Program-made: the position numbers and the translations under genes | Shown here: piece after piece, positions 7,154-15,337 of the stretch | How positions within the stretch are numbered: position 1 is the stretch's first letter | Layout of the letters: each line of letters opens with the position of its first letter | The notes under the pieces: model-generated | Told to the model about the DNA's origin: nothing | Databases searched by the model: none | Seen by the model: the letters and a program-made list of their open reading frames with translations, nothing else | NCBI GenBank assembly: GCA_023135165.1 | Contig: JAGLTS010000004.1 | Span: forward strand, 1-35,063 | Reading direction: 5' to 3' | From: Phycisphaerales bacterium | GTDB lineage: Bacteria; Planctomycetota; Phycisphaerae; Phycisphaerales; JAGLTS01 | Length of the DNA: 35,063 bases

Positions 7154-8704
7154 CTACCGCGCCAGTTCGATGGCTCGGGTTTCGCGCAGGACGGTCACTT
7201 TGATCTCGCCGGGGAACGTCATCTCGTCCGACACGCGCGTGGCGATGTCCTTGGCGATCATGTGCGCGACGGCGTCATCGACCTTCTTGGCGTCAACCAT
7301 GACGCGCACCTCCCGGCCCGCCTGGACCGCGTGCGCTTCGTCCACGCCGTCGTATCCAAGTGCGATGTCCTGGAGCTGCTCGAGGCGCTGGATGTACTTC
7401 TCCATCGACTCCCGCCGTGCGCCTGGACGGGCGCCGGAGACGGCGTCGGCTGCCATGACGATCGGCGTGTAGAAGCTGGTCGCAGCGATGTCCGCATGGT
7501 GTCCGCCGATGGCGTTGAGGACGATGTCCTTCTCGCCGTGCTGCTTGGCGAAGTCCATGCCGATCTTGGGATGCCCGCCCTCCATCTCGTGGTCCATCGC
7601 CTTACCGATGTCGTGGAGGAAGCCGCACCGCCGCGCGAGCCTACCGTCCAGACCGAGTTGGTCGGCGATGATCTGGCTGATGAACGCGACCTCGATCGAG
7701 TGGCGCAGCACGTTCTGGCCGAAGCTGGTGCGGAAGGCGAGCCTGCCCATCGCCTCGACGATCTTCGGGTGCACGCCGCGCAGCTTGACTTCCAGGACCG
7801 CATCCTTGCCGTGCTTGATGATCCGCTCGTTCACCTCCGCGCGGACCTGTTCGATGATCTCCTCGATTCGACTCGGATGCACCCGGCTGTCGGCGACGAG
7901 CTTCTGCAGCGCTTCGGCTGCGATCGTCTGGCGCACCTTGTCGAAGCAGGACACGACGATGACGCCCGGCGTGTCATCCACAATGACATCGACCCCGGCT
8001 GCACGCTCGAACGCACGGATGTTGCGACCTTCTCGGCCGATGATCCGCCCCTTTACATCGTCGCTGGGAATCGGAACCGCGCGAACGGTCGCTTCACTCG
8101 AACACTCGCCCGCATAGCGTTGGATCGCCTGAATCGTGATCTCGGTAGCTCGCGTGTGGGCTTCCTGCTCCGCCTCCTCGGTGATGCGCTGCGCGAGTTG
8201 GGCGGCTTCGATCTTGCAGTCCTCCTCCACCTGCTCAAGGAGCATCTTCTTGGCTTCGTCCTCGCTCATCTGCGTGATGTGCAGCAGCTCATCCTTCTTG
8301 AGGCGGATCAGGTCGTCGAGTTCCTGCTCACGGGCCTTGGCTGCCGCCTCGCGCTGGCCCAATGCGGTGCTCACACGGGCGAGATCACCTTCCTTAAGCG
8401 TGAGGGCCTCCTGCTTTTTCTCAATGCGGTCCTCGCGCTTGATGAGCCGGCGTTCGCTCTCCCGCAGCTCGTCGCGCACGGCTTGCAGATCCGCCTCAAC
8501 TTGCTCGCGGCGCTCGATGACCTTCTTCTCGGCTTCAAGTTCAGCCTTCTCACCGATGTGCCTCGCCTCGGTCTGGGCAGCCTCGACGATTCGGCCGGCC
8601 TCCGCGCGCGCGTTCTTCAGGCTCACGCCCACGACCGAACGCAGCAGCAGCACGCCGATGAACACGCCGACGACCAACCCGATGACGACGAGCACGGCTG
8701 CCAT
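7154..8704 (-). CDS. rny: Ribonuclease Y
   Basis: RNase Y is a membrane-anchored endoribonuclease that starts mRNA decay. From the ATG at 8704 the protein has 516 residues, close to the usual 520. Domains in order: N-terminal membrane helix (residues 2-24), long charged coiled coil (about 28-195, rich in 'REQELDDLIR'-like heptads), KH RNA-binding domain with 'GRIIGREGRN' (219-228), and HD domain with 'RHSIEVAF' (His335), 'LHDIGKAMDHE' (His364-Asp365) and 'GGHHAD' (His402-His403), the metal-binding catalytic residues. The reading frame is open upstream to 8842, but that extension is not membrane-like and has no ribosome site. The downstream gene follows by 10 nt. Confidence 0.96.
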   Translation of the reverse strand: MAAVLVVIGLVVGVFIGVLLLRSVVGVSLKNARAEAGRIVEAAQTEARHIGEKAELEAEKKVIERREQVEADLQAVRDELRESERRLIKREDRIEKKQEALTLKEGDLARVSTALGQREAAAKAREQELDDLIRLKKDELLHITQMSEDEAKKMLLEQVEEDCKIEAAQLAQRITEEAEQEAHTRATEITIQAIQRYAGECSSEATVRAVPIPSDDVKGRIIGREGRNIRAFERAAGVDVIVDDTPGVIVVSCFDKVRQTIAAEALQKLVADSRVHPSRIEEIIEQVRAEVNERIIKHGKDAVLEVKLRGVHPKIVEAMGRLAFRTSFGQNVLRHSIEVAFISQIIADQLGLDGRLARRCGFLHDIGKAMDHEMEGGHPKIGMDFAKQHGEKDIVLNAIGGHHADIAATSFYTPIVMAADAVSGARPGARRESMEKYIQRLEQLQDIALGYDGVDEAHAVQAGREVRVMVDAKKVDDAVAHMIAKDIATRVSDEMTFPGEIKVTVLRETRAIELAR

Positions 8705-9572
8705 CGGGTTACTGACGTCGCTCAGTGTCAGAAATGCACAACCCACACTTCGATCCTTCCTCGATGCGGCCGCCCGCTGCGCAACAGGGCGCAGGACGAC
8801 ACAATGATCGGAAAGGTCGATCAGCGAGACACGACAGGGCACTCACGCCGGACGAGGCGCGTGCTGTCAGCCGGATTGAACGAACCCGAAGGCCGCTGAG
8901 ATTGGATCCGTGCGATGGCGAGATCGTGGGCCGATTCCACCGCAGAATGCTGGTTCACTCATGCCAAATCCCAGATGTGATTGATGCGCACACCGCATCG
9001 CTGCTGCGTTCAATCTATCGCGTGCTCATCCGCTCAATGGCGAATCCCCAAAAAGCACACGGAGCCCGCTCGGCCCAGGTGACCGGTTCGAGCGACTCGA
9101 TATCGGCTGGCGTCGTCCCAAGCTGACCGACGAGCCGTCTACTTCTCGTTCCACCGGCACCAGCCGGCGGCACCCCTCTATTCTCGCCCCCATGCCCCCG
9201 ACTCGTCAAGCCCTGCAAACTGACCGACGGTCCGCCCCACCACTTCGCCAGCGACACCAGACCACAACTCGCTGGTCCGCCCGTGCTCACGCCCTAGATT
9301 AGGAGGTCGGTGAGCCTCGCTGAACCCATCACATGCTGTTCGCCTCGCCTATGTCGGCATGGGTGAGTCAACGATCACCTCCACGTCGCCCGGCAGCGTA
9401 TCCTGTCAGGAGGCACCGGCGTCCGATTGTGCGGCGATCAGCCCGGCGATCACCGGCAAATCCGCAATGAAACAGACCAGCCTCGTAGCCGGATGACGAC
9501 AAGACCAACAGGACCCGACCGCACGGTCAACCGACCGCGACCGGTGACACGCACCGGGCAACTGGAATCGCG
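8705..9572. other. 868-bp region without a convincing gene
   Basis: No reading frame here has a ribosome site or recognisable motif, and no tRNA, tmRNA or SRP RNA signature was found. It holds a small hairpin, CCGGC (9154-9158) and GCCGG (9163-9167), inside a run of CCGGC-type repeats ('CACCGGCACCAGCCGGCGGC') that resembles an interspersed intergenic element. The RNase Y promoter is presumably at the left end of this region and a promoter for the ArfB gene at the right end, but neither is clear. Confidence 0.5.
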
Positions 9573-10037
9573 ATGGAGACGCCGCTGGACAATCATGAAT
9601 CGCCGAACAGCGTCGCACTGGCGCCGGGCGTTTCCGTCCCGGAGTCGCTGCTCGAATTCACCTTCGTGCGAAGTTCCGGCCCGGGTGGGCAGCATGTCAA
9701 CAAGCTGAACACCGCTGCCACGCTGCGCGTCAGCGCCGGGGATCTTGCGAGAGAGACGGGGTTGAGCGAAGAGGCGACCGCCCGACTACGCCGTCTGGCC
9801 GGCCGACGACTCACCGCCGATGACATGATCATTCTGCGCTGCGAGGCGCATCGCTCCCAGCTTCAGAATCGGCGAGGGTGCCTTGAGCGCCTCGGCGATC
9901 TGGTGCTCACGGCCAAGGCGGTGCCGAAGAAACGCAAGCCCACCAAGCCCACGCGAGGCGCCAAGGAACGCAGGCTCGATGCAAAGCGGCAGCAAGGCCG
10001 GAAGAAGCAGCGCCGATCCTGGTCCGGCGAGGAGTAG
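9573..10037 (+). CDS. arfB: ArfB-type peptidyl-tRNA hydrolase (ribosome rescue)
   Basis: ArfB (YaeJ) enters the empty mRNA channel of stalled ribosomes and releases the nascent chain. This 154-residue protein has the domain-3 fold of class I release factors with 'SSGPGGQHVNK' (catalytic GGQ at residues 38-40) and no codon-recognition domain. The C-terminus is a long basic tail ('PKKRKPTKPTRGAKERRLDA', 'GRKKQRR'), the part that in ArfB inserts into the mRNA entry tunnel. Length and layout match the family (about 140 residues). The ribosome site before the ATG is weak, so the start is less certain than the function. Confidence 0.93.
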   Translation: METPLDNHESPNSVALAPGVSVPESLLEFTFVRSSGPGGQHVNKLNTAATLRVSAGDLARETGLSEEATARLRRLAGRRLTADDMIILRCEAHRSQLQNRRGCLERLGDLVLTAKAVPKKRKPTKPTRGAKERRLDAKRQQGRKKQRRSWSGEE

Positions 10038-10102
10038 AACCTCCACGACAGGCATCACCTGATTGTCGTATGGACCCGGCTCGACACGAGCCGGCTGCGC
10101 GA

Positions 10103-10354
10103 TCAGATCGAGCCATCGACTGGCGGCGTGCTCCACCACGCCCCATCCACGTCGTGAGCGATGCGCACCAGGTGGAGCGCCAGCCGACCGCCGCCATCCG
10201 CTTCGGACAGCGAGGGGTCTGCGGGCGCATCCACCGGCGCTTGCACGCTCTGCGTCACCGCAGTACCGGGCGTGTTCCTCACCGACGGCTCAGTCGGCGG
10301 CTCGATCCCCAAGACCAGGGAAAGGAGGAGCTGGATGAGAACGCCCAATGACAT
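10103..10354 (-). CDS. Small putative exported protein
   Basis: An 83-residue reading frame with a hydrophobic N-terminus ('MSLGVLIQLLLSLVLG') that would serve as a signal peptide or anchor, followed by a Pro/Ala-rich segment. GGAAAGG ends 8 nt before the ATG at 10354, supporting a real start. After its stop codon another frame continues with protein-like sequence ('LDLIAQPARVEPGPYDNQVM'), so a frameshift near 10105 is possible. No family was recognised, and it could be a decayed gene. Confidence 0.42.
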   Translation of the reverse strand: MSLGVLIQLLLSLVLGIEPPTEPSVRNTPGTAVTQSVQAPVDAPADPSLSEADGGGRLALHLVRIAHDVDGAWWSTPPVDGSI

Positions 10355-10596
10355 GCGATGCACCTTTCCGACTGATAGACCCGAGTTCCGGTCGCTTCAT
10401 TCGGTTGTTCGGGTTGAAGGCGGGCAGGTTTCGCGCCGACGGGCGACATGTCCTCCTTATCGGACGCGGGGACACTTCACGCCCCGTGTGGCGTTTGACG
10501 CTCGATCGAGGCCGCCGTAGGCTCCCGCCGACCGATCACACCTGCGTCCCACATCCCTGTGGATGGTTCGCCGTGCCCTCCAGAGGGTCTGCCCCC

Positions 10597-10980
10597 ATGA
10601 GCCAGCCTCCGCCCGATTCGCCCGCCGTACTACCGCCCATCGAATCTGCCGACGCCGGCGTCCCGCCCGTCCTGCGGCCACATCGCGGCGTCATGATTCT
10701 CACGTTCAGCATCATCGGCCTAGCGACGCCCGTCCTCGGGTGCGCCTGCTGCATCGCGTTCATCCCAGTTGGCATGGTCTTCAGCATCCTGGCGTGGATC
10801 ATGGGCAACAGCGATCTGCGCGCGATGCAGGCCGGTGCAATGGACCCCGCCGGGCGGGGTCTCACCAAGGCGGGCAAGATCGTCGGCATGATCGGCGTGA
10901 TCGTGCAGCTCGTCTTCATCGTCCTCTGGATCATCCTGGCGATCGCGAGCATTGTCCTCGGCACGGCGCAGGGCATGTGA
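10597..10980 (+). CDS. Small DUF4190-like membrane protein
   Basis: A 127-residue protein with a proline-rich cytoplasmic N-terminus ('MSQPPPDSPAVLPP') and two long hydrophobic regions (about 33-68 and 90-124), the second after the 'GRGLTKAGKIVGMIG' turn. A membrane helix pair joined by G-R-G-L-x-x-A-G-x-I-x-G is typical of DUF4190-type proteins, whose function is unknown. AGAGGG lies 6 nt before the ATG. An in-frame upstream extension to 10348 is GC-rich shadow sequence and was excluded. The next small membrane gene begins 13 nt after its stop. Confidence 0.65.
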   Translation: MSQPPPDSPAVLPPIESADAGVPPVLRPHRGVMILTFSIIGLATPVLGCACCIAFIPVGMVFSILAWIMGNSDLRAMQAGAMDPAGRGLTKAGKIVGMIGVIVQLVFIVLWIILAIASIVLGTAQGM

Positions 10981-10993
10981 GCCCGATCCTGCC

Positions 10994-11263
10994 GTGCCGC
11001 TGATTCGGTTCCGTCGTGCCTCACGTCGTGGGTTGGTACTGTGGGCGCCGGCTGCTGTGGCTGTGCTCTGGCTGGCGCTCGTCTTCAGCCCGTTCATGAG
11101 CATCGCGGGCACAGTCGCTCTGACGTGGTTAATCCTACGCGTCGGGTTCGCTCGGCAGCTTTCGCTGAGCCTCACCATCACCAGCCGCCGCGCGATGTGG
11201 GCTGCCATCGGCGCGGCGTTCCTTCTCAATTGGGTCTACATGATCTGGCGGGATCTGCGCTGA
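10994..11263 (+). CDS. Small membrane protein, unknown function
   Basis: An 89-residue protein starting at GTG 10994, 13 nt after the preceding stop. It has three hydrophobic segments ('LVLWAPAAVAVLWLALVF', 'SIAGTVALTWLILRVGF', 'AAIGAAFLLNWVYMIW') and a basic N-terminus ('IRFRRASRRG'). No family was recognised. It probably forms a two-gene unit with the upstream DUF4190-like gene. The start codon is uncertain because no clear ribosome site precedes it. Confidence 0.5.
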   Translation: MPLIRFRRASRRGLVLWAPAAVAVLWLALVFSPFMSIAGTVALTWLILRVGFARQLSLSLTITSRRAMWAAIGAAFLLNWVYMIWRDLR

Positions 11264-11503
11264 ATTCGGTCGGCGCGCAGCGCGACAAAGCCCAAAACGT
11301 CGCATTCAGCGGCGTAAATCGCCGCAAAGTGCCTGTTTTCTAGTGGTTTTTGTGTAAAAGAGCCGAGAAACACTGGAATTCCAGTACAAAACCTGCTGAC
11401 ATACGCGCCGCATGCAGAGCGCACAGTGTGTGCGCATCGCGGATGCAACGGATGCACGCCGCTGCGTTTCCCAACTTCGAACGCCAACCCAGGAGCTCCG
11501 ACA
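11264..11503 (+). promoter_or_regulatory. Leader region of the HU-like gene
   Basis: This 240-bp region is locally AT-richer than its surroundings, as expected of a promoter. It contains a 14-bp perfect palindrome with half-site ACTGGAA (11372-11385) and a 7-bp hairpin, GCGCACA (11419-11425) with TGTGCGC (11429-11435). No single convincing -35/-10 pair stands out. Confidence 0.35.
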
Positions 11504-11902
11504 ATGGCAAAGAAGAAGAAAGTCACCCGCAAGAAGGTCGCCAAGCGCGCCGCCAAGAAGACGGTGAAGAAGACCGTGACCTACAAGATCACCGGCGCCA
11601 AGAAGCCGCGCAGCAAGAGCGAGATTCTCAAGACCATCGCCGAGCAGACCGATCTGTCCAAGCAGCAGGTCGTCAGCGTCTTCGAGTGCATGTCCACGAT
11701 GATCGCCAAGGACATCGGCAGAGCCGGCCCGGGCGTCTTCTCCGTACCCGGCTTGATGAAGGTCACCGTCAAGAAGAAGCCGGCCACCAGGGCGCGCAAG
11801 GGCACCAACCCCTTCACCGGCGAGGAGATGATGTTCAAGGCCAAGCCCGCGCGGAAGATCGTCAAGGTCCGCCCGCTCAAGGCCCTCAAGGACATGGTCT
11901 GA
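11504..11902 (+). CDS. HU-family DNA-binding protein with lysine-rich tail
   Basis: HU proteins bend and compact DNA as dimers. This 132-residue protein has a basic N-terminal tail (residues 1-28, 'MAKKKKVTRKKVAKRAAKKT'), which typical 90-residue HU lacks, then an HU-like body: helices 'SKSEILKTIAEQTDLS' and 'QQVVSVFECMSTMIAKDI', beta segment 'GVFSVPGLMKVTVKKKPAT', an arm with 'GTNPFTGEEMMFKAKPARK' containing the intercalating N-P, and a C-terminal helix. AGGAG (11491-11495) lies 8 nt before the ATG. A strong terminator follows. The tail resembles histone H1-like extensions known in some HU proteins. Confidence 0.9.
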   Translation: MAKKKKVTRKKVAKRAAKKTVKKTVTYKITGAKKPRSKSEILKTIAEQTDLSKQQVVSVFECMSTMIAKDIGRAGPGVFSVPGLMKVTVKKKPATRARKGTNPFTGEEMMFKAKPARKIVKVRPLKALKDMV

Positions 11903-11938
11903 CGACCTACCCGTCTCGCTCACAACACATCACTGACC

Positions 11939-11969
11939 AAGCCCAGGGAACGCTTTCCCTGGGCTTTTT
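11939..11969 (+). terminator. Rho-independent terminator of the HU-like gene
   Basis: AAGCCCAGGGAA (11939-11950) pairs perfectly with TTCCCTGGGCTT (11955-11966) around a 4-nt loop, and the stem runs into TTTTT. It is placed 36 nt after the HU-like stop codon. Confidence 0.93.
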
Positions 11970-12074
11970 CTCTCACAATCGCGCCGCAGCCGCTTGCGGT
12001 TTCGTGCGCCTTCGATTTTCCAGGACGGTTCCCGCTGGGAGAGGTCGTGGAGCCAACGCATCGCCGCGGCCAAA

Positions 12075-12083
12075 TGCTATAAT
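12075..12083 (+). promoter_or_regulatory. Extended -10 promoter of the oxidoreductase operon
   Basis: TGCTATAAT is a perfect extended -10 (TG-n-TATAAT), 44 nt before the ATG at 12128. There is no recognisable -35 box at 17 bp (AACGCA), as is allowed for extended -10 promoters. Confidence 0.65.
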
Positions 12084-12127
12084 CGACTTTGGGCTCCGTT
12101 GGGAGCTAGACCCTTGGAGATGGACGA

Positions 12128-13474
12128 ATGAGAGATAGCGATGTAGTTGTGGTCGGCGGCAGCGCTGCCGGCTTGACGGCAGCCATTACCGCAGCTCGCC
12201 ACTTTCCAAACAAGCGGACGCTCGTCGTCCGGCGCGAGGACCGCGTCCTCGTCCCGTGTGGAATTCCTTACATCTTCGGCACGCTCAAGAGCGTCGAGAA
12301 GAACATCATGCCTGACGCGTCGTACGAGGCCAACGACATCGAGTTGCTGAAGGCTGACGTGACCAAGCTCGACCCGGCGGGGAAACTCATCCACACGAGC
12401 AAGGGCGATGTCGCCTACGACCGGCTGATCCTGGCCACAGGCTCACTGCCGATCATGCCGCCGATTCCCGGTTTCGATCTCGCCGGCGTGTTCGCGATTC
12501 AGAAAGAAATGGACTACCTCCAGGATCTGTTCGAGCGATTGGAGCACGCCCGAAACGTCGTCATCATCGGCGGTGGCTTCATCGGGGTCGAGTTCGCCGA
12601 CGAGATCAACAAAATGGGCGACGCCCGGATCACCATTGTCGAGATGATGCCCCACTGCTTGAGCCTGGCCTACGACGATGAATTCTGCGTCGAGATGGAG
12701 GATCTGATCGCCTCACGCGGAATCGAGATCAAGACCTCGGTGAAGGTTGAGAGCATTCGAGGCAAGGACCGCGTGGAATCCGTGCTGTTGTCGGACGGCT
12801 CTGAGATCAAGGCGGATGCCGTCATCCTCGGCATCGGCGCAAGGCCGACCGTGGACTTGGCGGAGAAAGCAGGGCTGCGCATCGGCCTCACCGGGGCGAT
12901 TGCCGTGGATCAGACGATGCTCACTTCCGAGTCCAACATCTTCGCATGCGGCGACTGCGCTGAGAAGGTCTCGTTCTTCGGAGGTCGGCCCTCCGGCCTC
13001 AAGCTCGCCTCCATCGCCCAGACGGAAGCTCGGATCGCCGCTGCGAACCTGTTTGGCATCACACGCCAACACTGCGGCACGATCGGCGTGTGGTCGACGT
13101 GCGTCGGCGACTTGGCCCTCGGTACGGCCGGGCTAACCGAGGCCATGGCCAGGCAGCACGGCTACAACATCGTCACCGCCGTTGTTGAGGGGCCGAATCG
13201 TCATCCCGGCGGCATGCCCGGCATGTCGAAGTTGAAGATGAAAGCCGTCTTTGAAGCCAACTCGGGAATCATCCTCGGCGCTCAGGTGCGCGGCGGCCCG
13301 GCGGTGGGGGAAGTGATCAACGCGGTCTCCGCCTGTGTCCAGAAGCGAATGAACGCTGAAGAAATCGCGACGTTCCAGATCGGCACGCATCCAGCCCTCA
13401 CACCATCGCCGGTCGTCTATCCGCTGGTGAACGTGGCGGAAATGGCCATCAAGAAGATGCGGCAGCACGGCTGA
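12128..13474 (+). CDS. FAD-dependent pyridine nucleotide-disulfide oxidoreductase (CoA-disulfide reductase/NADH oxidase-like)
   Basis: A 448-residue flavoprotein. It has an N-terminal FAD-binding loop 'VVGGSAAGL' (residues 8-16), a single active-site cysteine in 'VPCGIPY' (Cys44), an NAD(P)-binding 'VVIIGGGFIG' (144-153), a second FAD contact 'IFACGDCAE' (271-279) and a C-terminal dimerisation domain. One Cys at about position 43 rather than a CxxxxC pair is characteristic of CoA-disulfide reductases, NADH oxidases/peroxidases and persulfide reductases; the substrate cannot be chosen from sequence alone. A GGAG ribosome site lies 8 nt before the ATG. A stand-alone receiver gene follows 27 nt later, suggesting redox-linked regulation. 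Confidence 0.85.
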   Translation: MRDSDVVVVGGSAAGLTAAITAARHFPNKRTLVVRREDRVLVPCGIPYIFGTLKSVEKNIMPDASYEANDIELLKADVTKLDPAGKLIHTSKGDVAYDRLILATGSLPIMPPIPGFDLAGVFAIQKEMDYLQDLFERLEHARNVVIIGGGFIGVEFADEINKMGDARITIVEMMPHCLSLAYDDEFCVEMEDLIASRGIEIKTSVKVESIRGKDRVESVLLSDGSEIKADAVILGIGARPTVDLAEKAGLRIGLTGAIAVDQTMLTSESNIFACGDCAEKVSFFGGRPSGLKLASIAQTEARIAAANLFGITRQHCGTIGVWSTCVGDLALGTAGLTEAMARQHGYNIVTAVVEGPNRHPGGMPGMSKLKMKAVFEANSGIILGAQVRGGPAVGEVINAVSACVQKRMNAEEIATFQIGTHPALTPSPVVYPLVNVAEMAIKKMRQHG

Positions 13475-13501
13475 TCGCCTTCGAAGACAGGGAGAACCTC
13501 C

Positions 13502-13912
13502 ATGACGAAGATACTCTTGATCGACGACGACCAGGACTTCCTGGATTCGATGCGTCTGACGCTCGAGAACGCGCGGTTTGAAGTGGATACCGCCTTGACG
13601 CCTGAGCAGGGAATCGAGAAAGCCGCTTCGGGTGAGCATGACATCATTGTTCTCGATGTCATGATGCCGAATGGGTACGAGGGATTCGAGGTCGCACGGA
13701 CGATCCGCGAGAAGCTCAACCTGCGCGACGTGCCGATCATCATCCTCTCATCCATACATCAGACAAAGCACATCCCATACCGATTCGCTCCGGATGACAA
13801 CTACCTGCCGGTTGACGTGTTCCTGGATAAGCCCGTCGACGCCGAGAGATTGCTCGCAACGATCGAAGAGATGATCGGCGAAAGACGTGAGAAGCCCGAG
13901 CAGCCCTTGTAG
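13502..13912 (+). CDS. Stand-alone response-regulator receiver
   Basis: A 136-residue CheY-like domain with no output domain. The acidic pocket 'LIDDDQ' (Asp8-Asp10), phosphoacceptor Asp52 in 'IIVLDVMMP', Ser83 in 'IIILSS' and Lys110 in 'LDKPV' are all present, so it should accept phosphate from a histidine kinase. An insertion after Ser84 ('IHQTKHIPYRFAPDDNYLPV') lengthens the beta4-alpha4 loop. It probably works by protein-protein contact. It is the second gene of a unit with the disulfide oxidoreductase; no cognate kinase is in the window. Confidence 0.9.
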   Translation: MTKILLIDDDQDFLDSMRLTLENARFEVDTALTPEQGIEKAASGEHDIIVLDVMMPNGYEGFEVARTIREKLNLRDVPIIILSSIHQTKHIPYRFAPDDNYLPVDVFLDKPVDAERLLATIEEMIGERREKPEQPL

Positions 13913-14000
13913 GCACCGCGTCGACTCACAACGGCGCTCTCTCATTCCCAATGCGTGGAGTTCATGCCCGCATCGTGCAGCCGTGCGCGACTCGCCGTGG

Positions 14001-14006
14001 TACGCT
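14001..14006 (+). promoter_or_regulatory. -10 box 6 nt before the RF1 start
   Basis: TACGCT is followed by GCAGAG and then ATG, so the predicted transcription start coincides with the A of the start codon. Same layout as the DUF2752 and aroDE genes. Confidence 0.4.
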
Positions 14007-14012
14007 GCAGAG

Positions 14013-15104
14013 ATGTCGCTCCCGGATGTTTCGCCCAACCTGATCGCCAAGCTCGACCAGATGCAGTGCAACATGGCCGAGCTTGATCGCGAGCTTTCCG
14101 ATCCCGAAGTGGCTGCCCGGCCGGACACGGTGCGCGACCTGTCGATCCGCCGCGCTGCGCTGCACGGCATCGTCGAGCGTTACGAGCGGTATCAGGCGGC
14201 CGTCGCCGAGTTGGACGACCTCCACGAAATCCTTGCGGATGATGTGGACCCGGAGATGGCGCAACTTGCCAAGGATGAGATCCGTTCGCTTCAACAGAAG
14301 GCGAGCGAACTCATCAGCGATATCCAGAAGGAACTTGTCACTGCGGACGATCGCGTAGTCGGTTCGGTGATACTCGAACTTCGTGCAGGCGTCGGCGGCG
14401 ACGAGGCGGCGCTATGGGCGGGCGACCTGCTCGAGATGTACGGGCGGTTCGCAGCACTGCGAGGCTGGACCTGCGAAACGCTCGATCTGTCGCCCGGTGA
14501 GGTCGGCGGCCTGAAATCGGCAATCGTGAATATCCGCGGCAAGGGCGTCTGGGCGGAACTCGGGTATGAGGGCGGAACGCACTGCGTCAAGCGCGTCCCC
14601 GCCACCGAAGCGCAAGGTCGAATCCACACCTCGACCGCCACGGTGGCGGCACTCCCGGAACCGACCGGAATCGACGTGCAACTCAACGAGGCGGATGTCC
14701 AAGTCCATATCGGTACGGCACAGGGGCCGGGCGGGCAGAACGTCAACAAGGTCGCCACAGCGGTTCATCTGATTCACGTACCGACCGGCATCGAGGTGCG
14801 CATGCAGGAGAGCAAGAGCCAGCGCCAGAATCGTGACCGTGCGTGGCAACTCCTCCGCGCTCGGCTGTATGAACGTGAGTGTCGGCAACAGCAGGCCCAG
14901 CGCCAGCAAGCTCGCGTCGCGATGATTGGGCGCGGCGAGCGCAGTGAACGTATTCGGACCTATCGGTACAAGGAAGGGATCGTCGTGGACCATCGCCTGA
15001 CCGGCCGAAACTTCCCGCTTCAATCCGTGCTCAACGGGGAGCTGACGGCCTTACTCACCGCGCTGGCTGAGTACGACATCGCGGAACGATTGGCTGCGCT
15101 CTGA
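14013..15104 (+). CDS. prfA: Peptide chain release factor 1
   Basis: RF1 ends translation at UAA and UAG. This 363-residue protein has the full class I layout: an N-terminal helical domain ('KLDQMQCNMAELDRELSDPE'), the core 'ELRAGVGGDEAALWAGDLL' (residues 122-140), the codon-recognition tripeptide PAT (196-198) in 'KRVPATEAQGRIHTS', and the catalytic GGQ (240-242) in 'GPGGQNVNK'. PAT rather than SPF distinguishes RF1 from RF2. The GGQ is followed by Asn where His is more usual. The frame is open upstream to 13887, overlapping the receiver gene, but ATG 14013 gives the normal length. It has no strong ribosome site and may be leaderless. No prmC gene follows. Confidence 0.96.
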   Translation: MSLPDVSPNLIAKLDQMQCNMAELDRELSDPEVAARPDTVRDLSIRRAALHGIVERYERYQAAVAELDDLHEILADDVDPEMAQLAKDEIRSLQQKASELISDIQKELVTADDRVVGSVILELRAGVGGDEAALWAGDLLEMYGRFAALRGWTCETLDLSPGEVGGLKSAIVNIRGKGVWAELGYEGGTHCVKRVPATEAQGRIHTSTATVAALPEPTGIDVQLNEADVQVHIGTAQGPGGQNVNKVATAVHLIHVPTGIEVRMQESKSQRQNRDRAWQLLRARLYERECRQQQAQRQQARVAMIGRGERSERIRTYRYKEGIVVDHRLTGRNFPLQSVLNGELTALLTALAEYDIAERLAAL

Positions 15105-15178
15105 GCATCTGCCGCCGATGCCGACATGCCTCCGCCATGGTCTGGACACGTCAGTCGGGGGTTGGGCACACCTTTTTG

Positions 15179-15208
15179 TTGGCCCTTCTAGCCTTAAGTG
15201 ATTAGAAT
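15179..15208 (+). promoter_or_regulatory. Possible promoter of the LuxR-type regulator
   Basis: TTGGCC (15179-15184) and TAGAAT (15203-15208) with an 18-bp spacer resemble a sigma-70 promoter, placed 130 nt before the ATG. The long leader contains a weak hairpin (ACTGG...CCAGT near 15272-15286). Confidence 0.35.
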
Positions 15209-15337
15209 GGGATCGGTTTGGACGAAAGGACAGACGGCGGGATGCACCGGCCCGCCTGCGCCAGGCCCGCAAGACTGGCGTCTCCAGTCGCGTTCACCCG
15301 GTGCGACAACCCGCTCCCATTTGTGAAAGGAGACCCC

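Noticed and set aside
7037..8899. 620-codon plus-strand reading frame opposite RNase Y
   Set aside because: The minus strand encodes RNase Y with all its motifs. The antisense translation has no recognisable domain and is a shadow of biased codon use.
9015..9290. 91-codon minus-strand reading frame in the gap before arfB
   Set aside because: No ribosome site or family motif. Its middle falls on a CCGGC-type repeat, and the composition is not protein-like.
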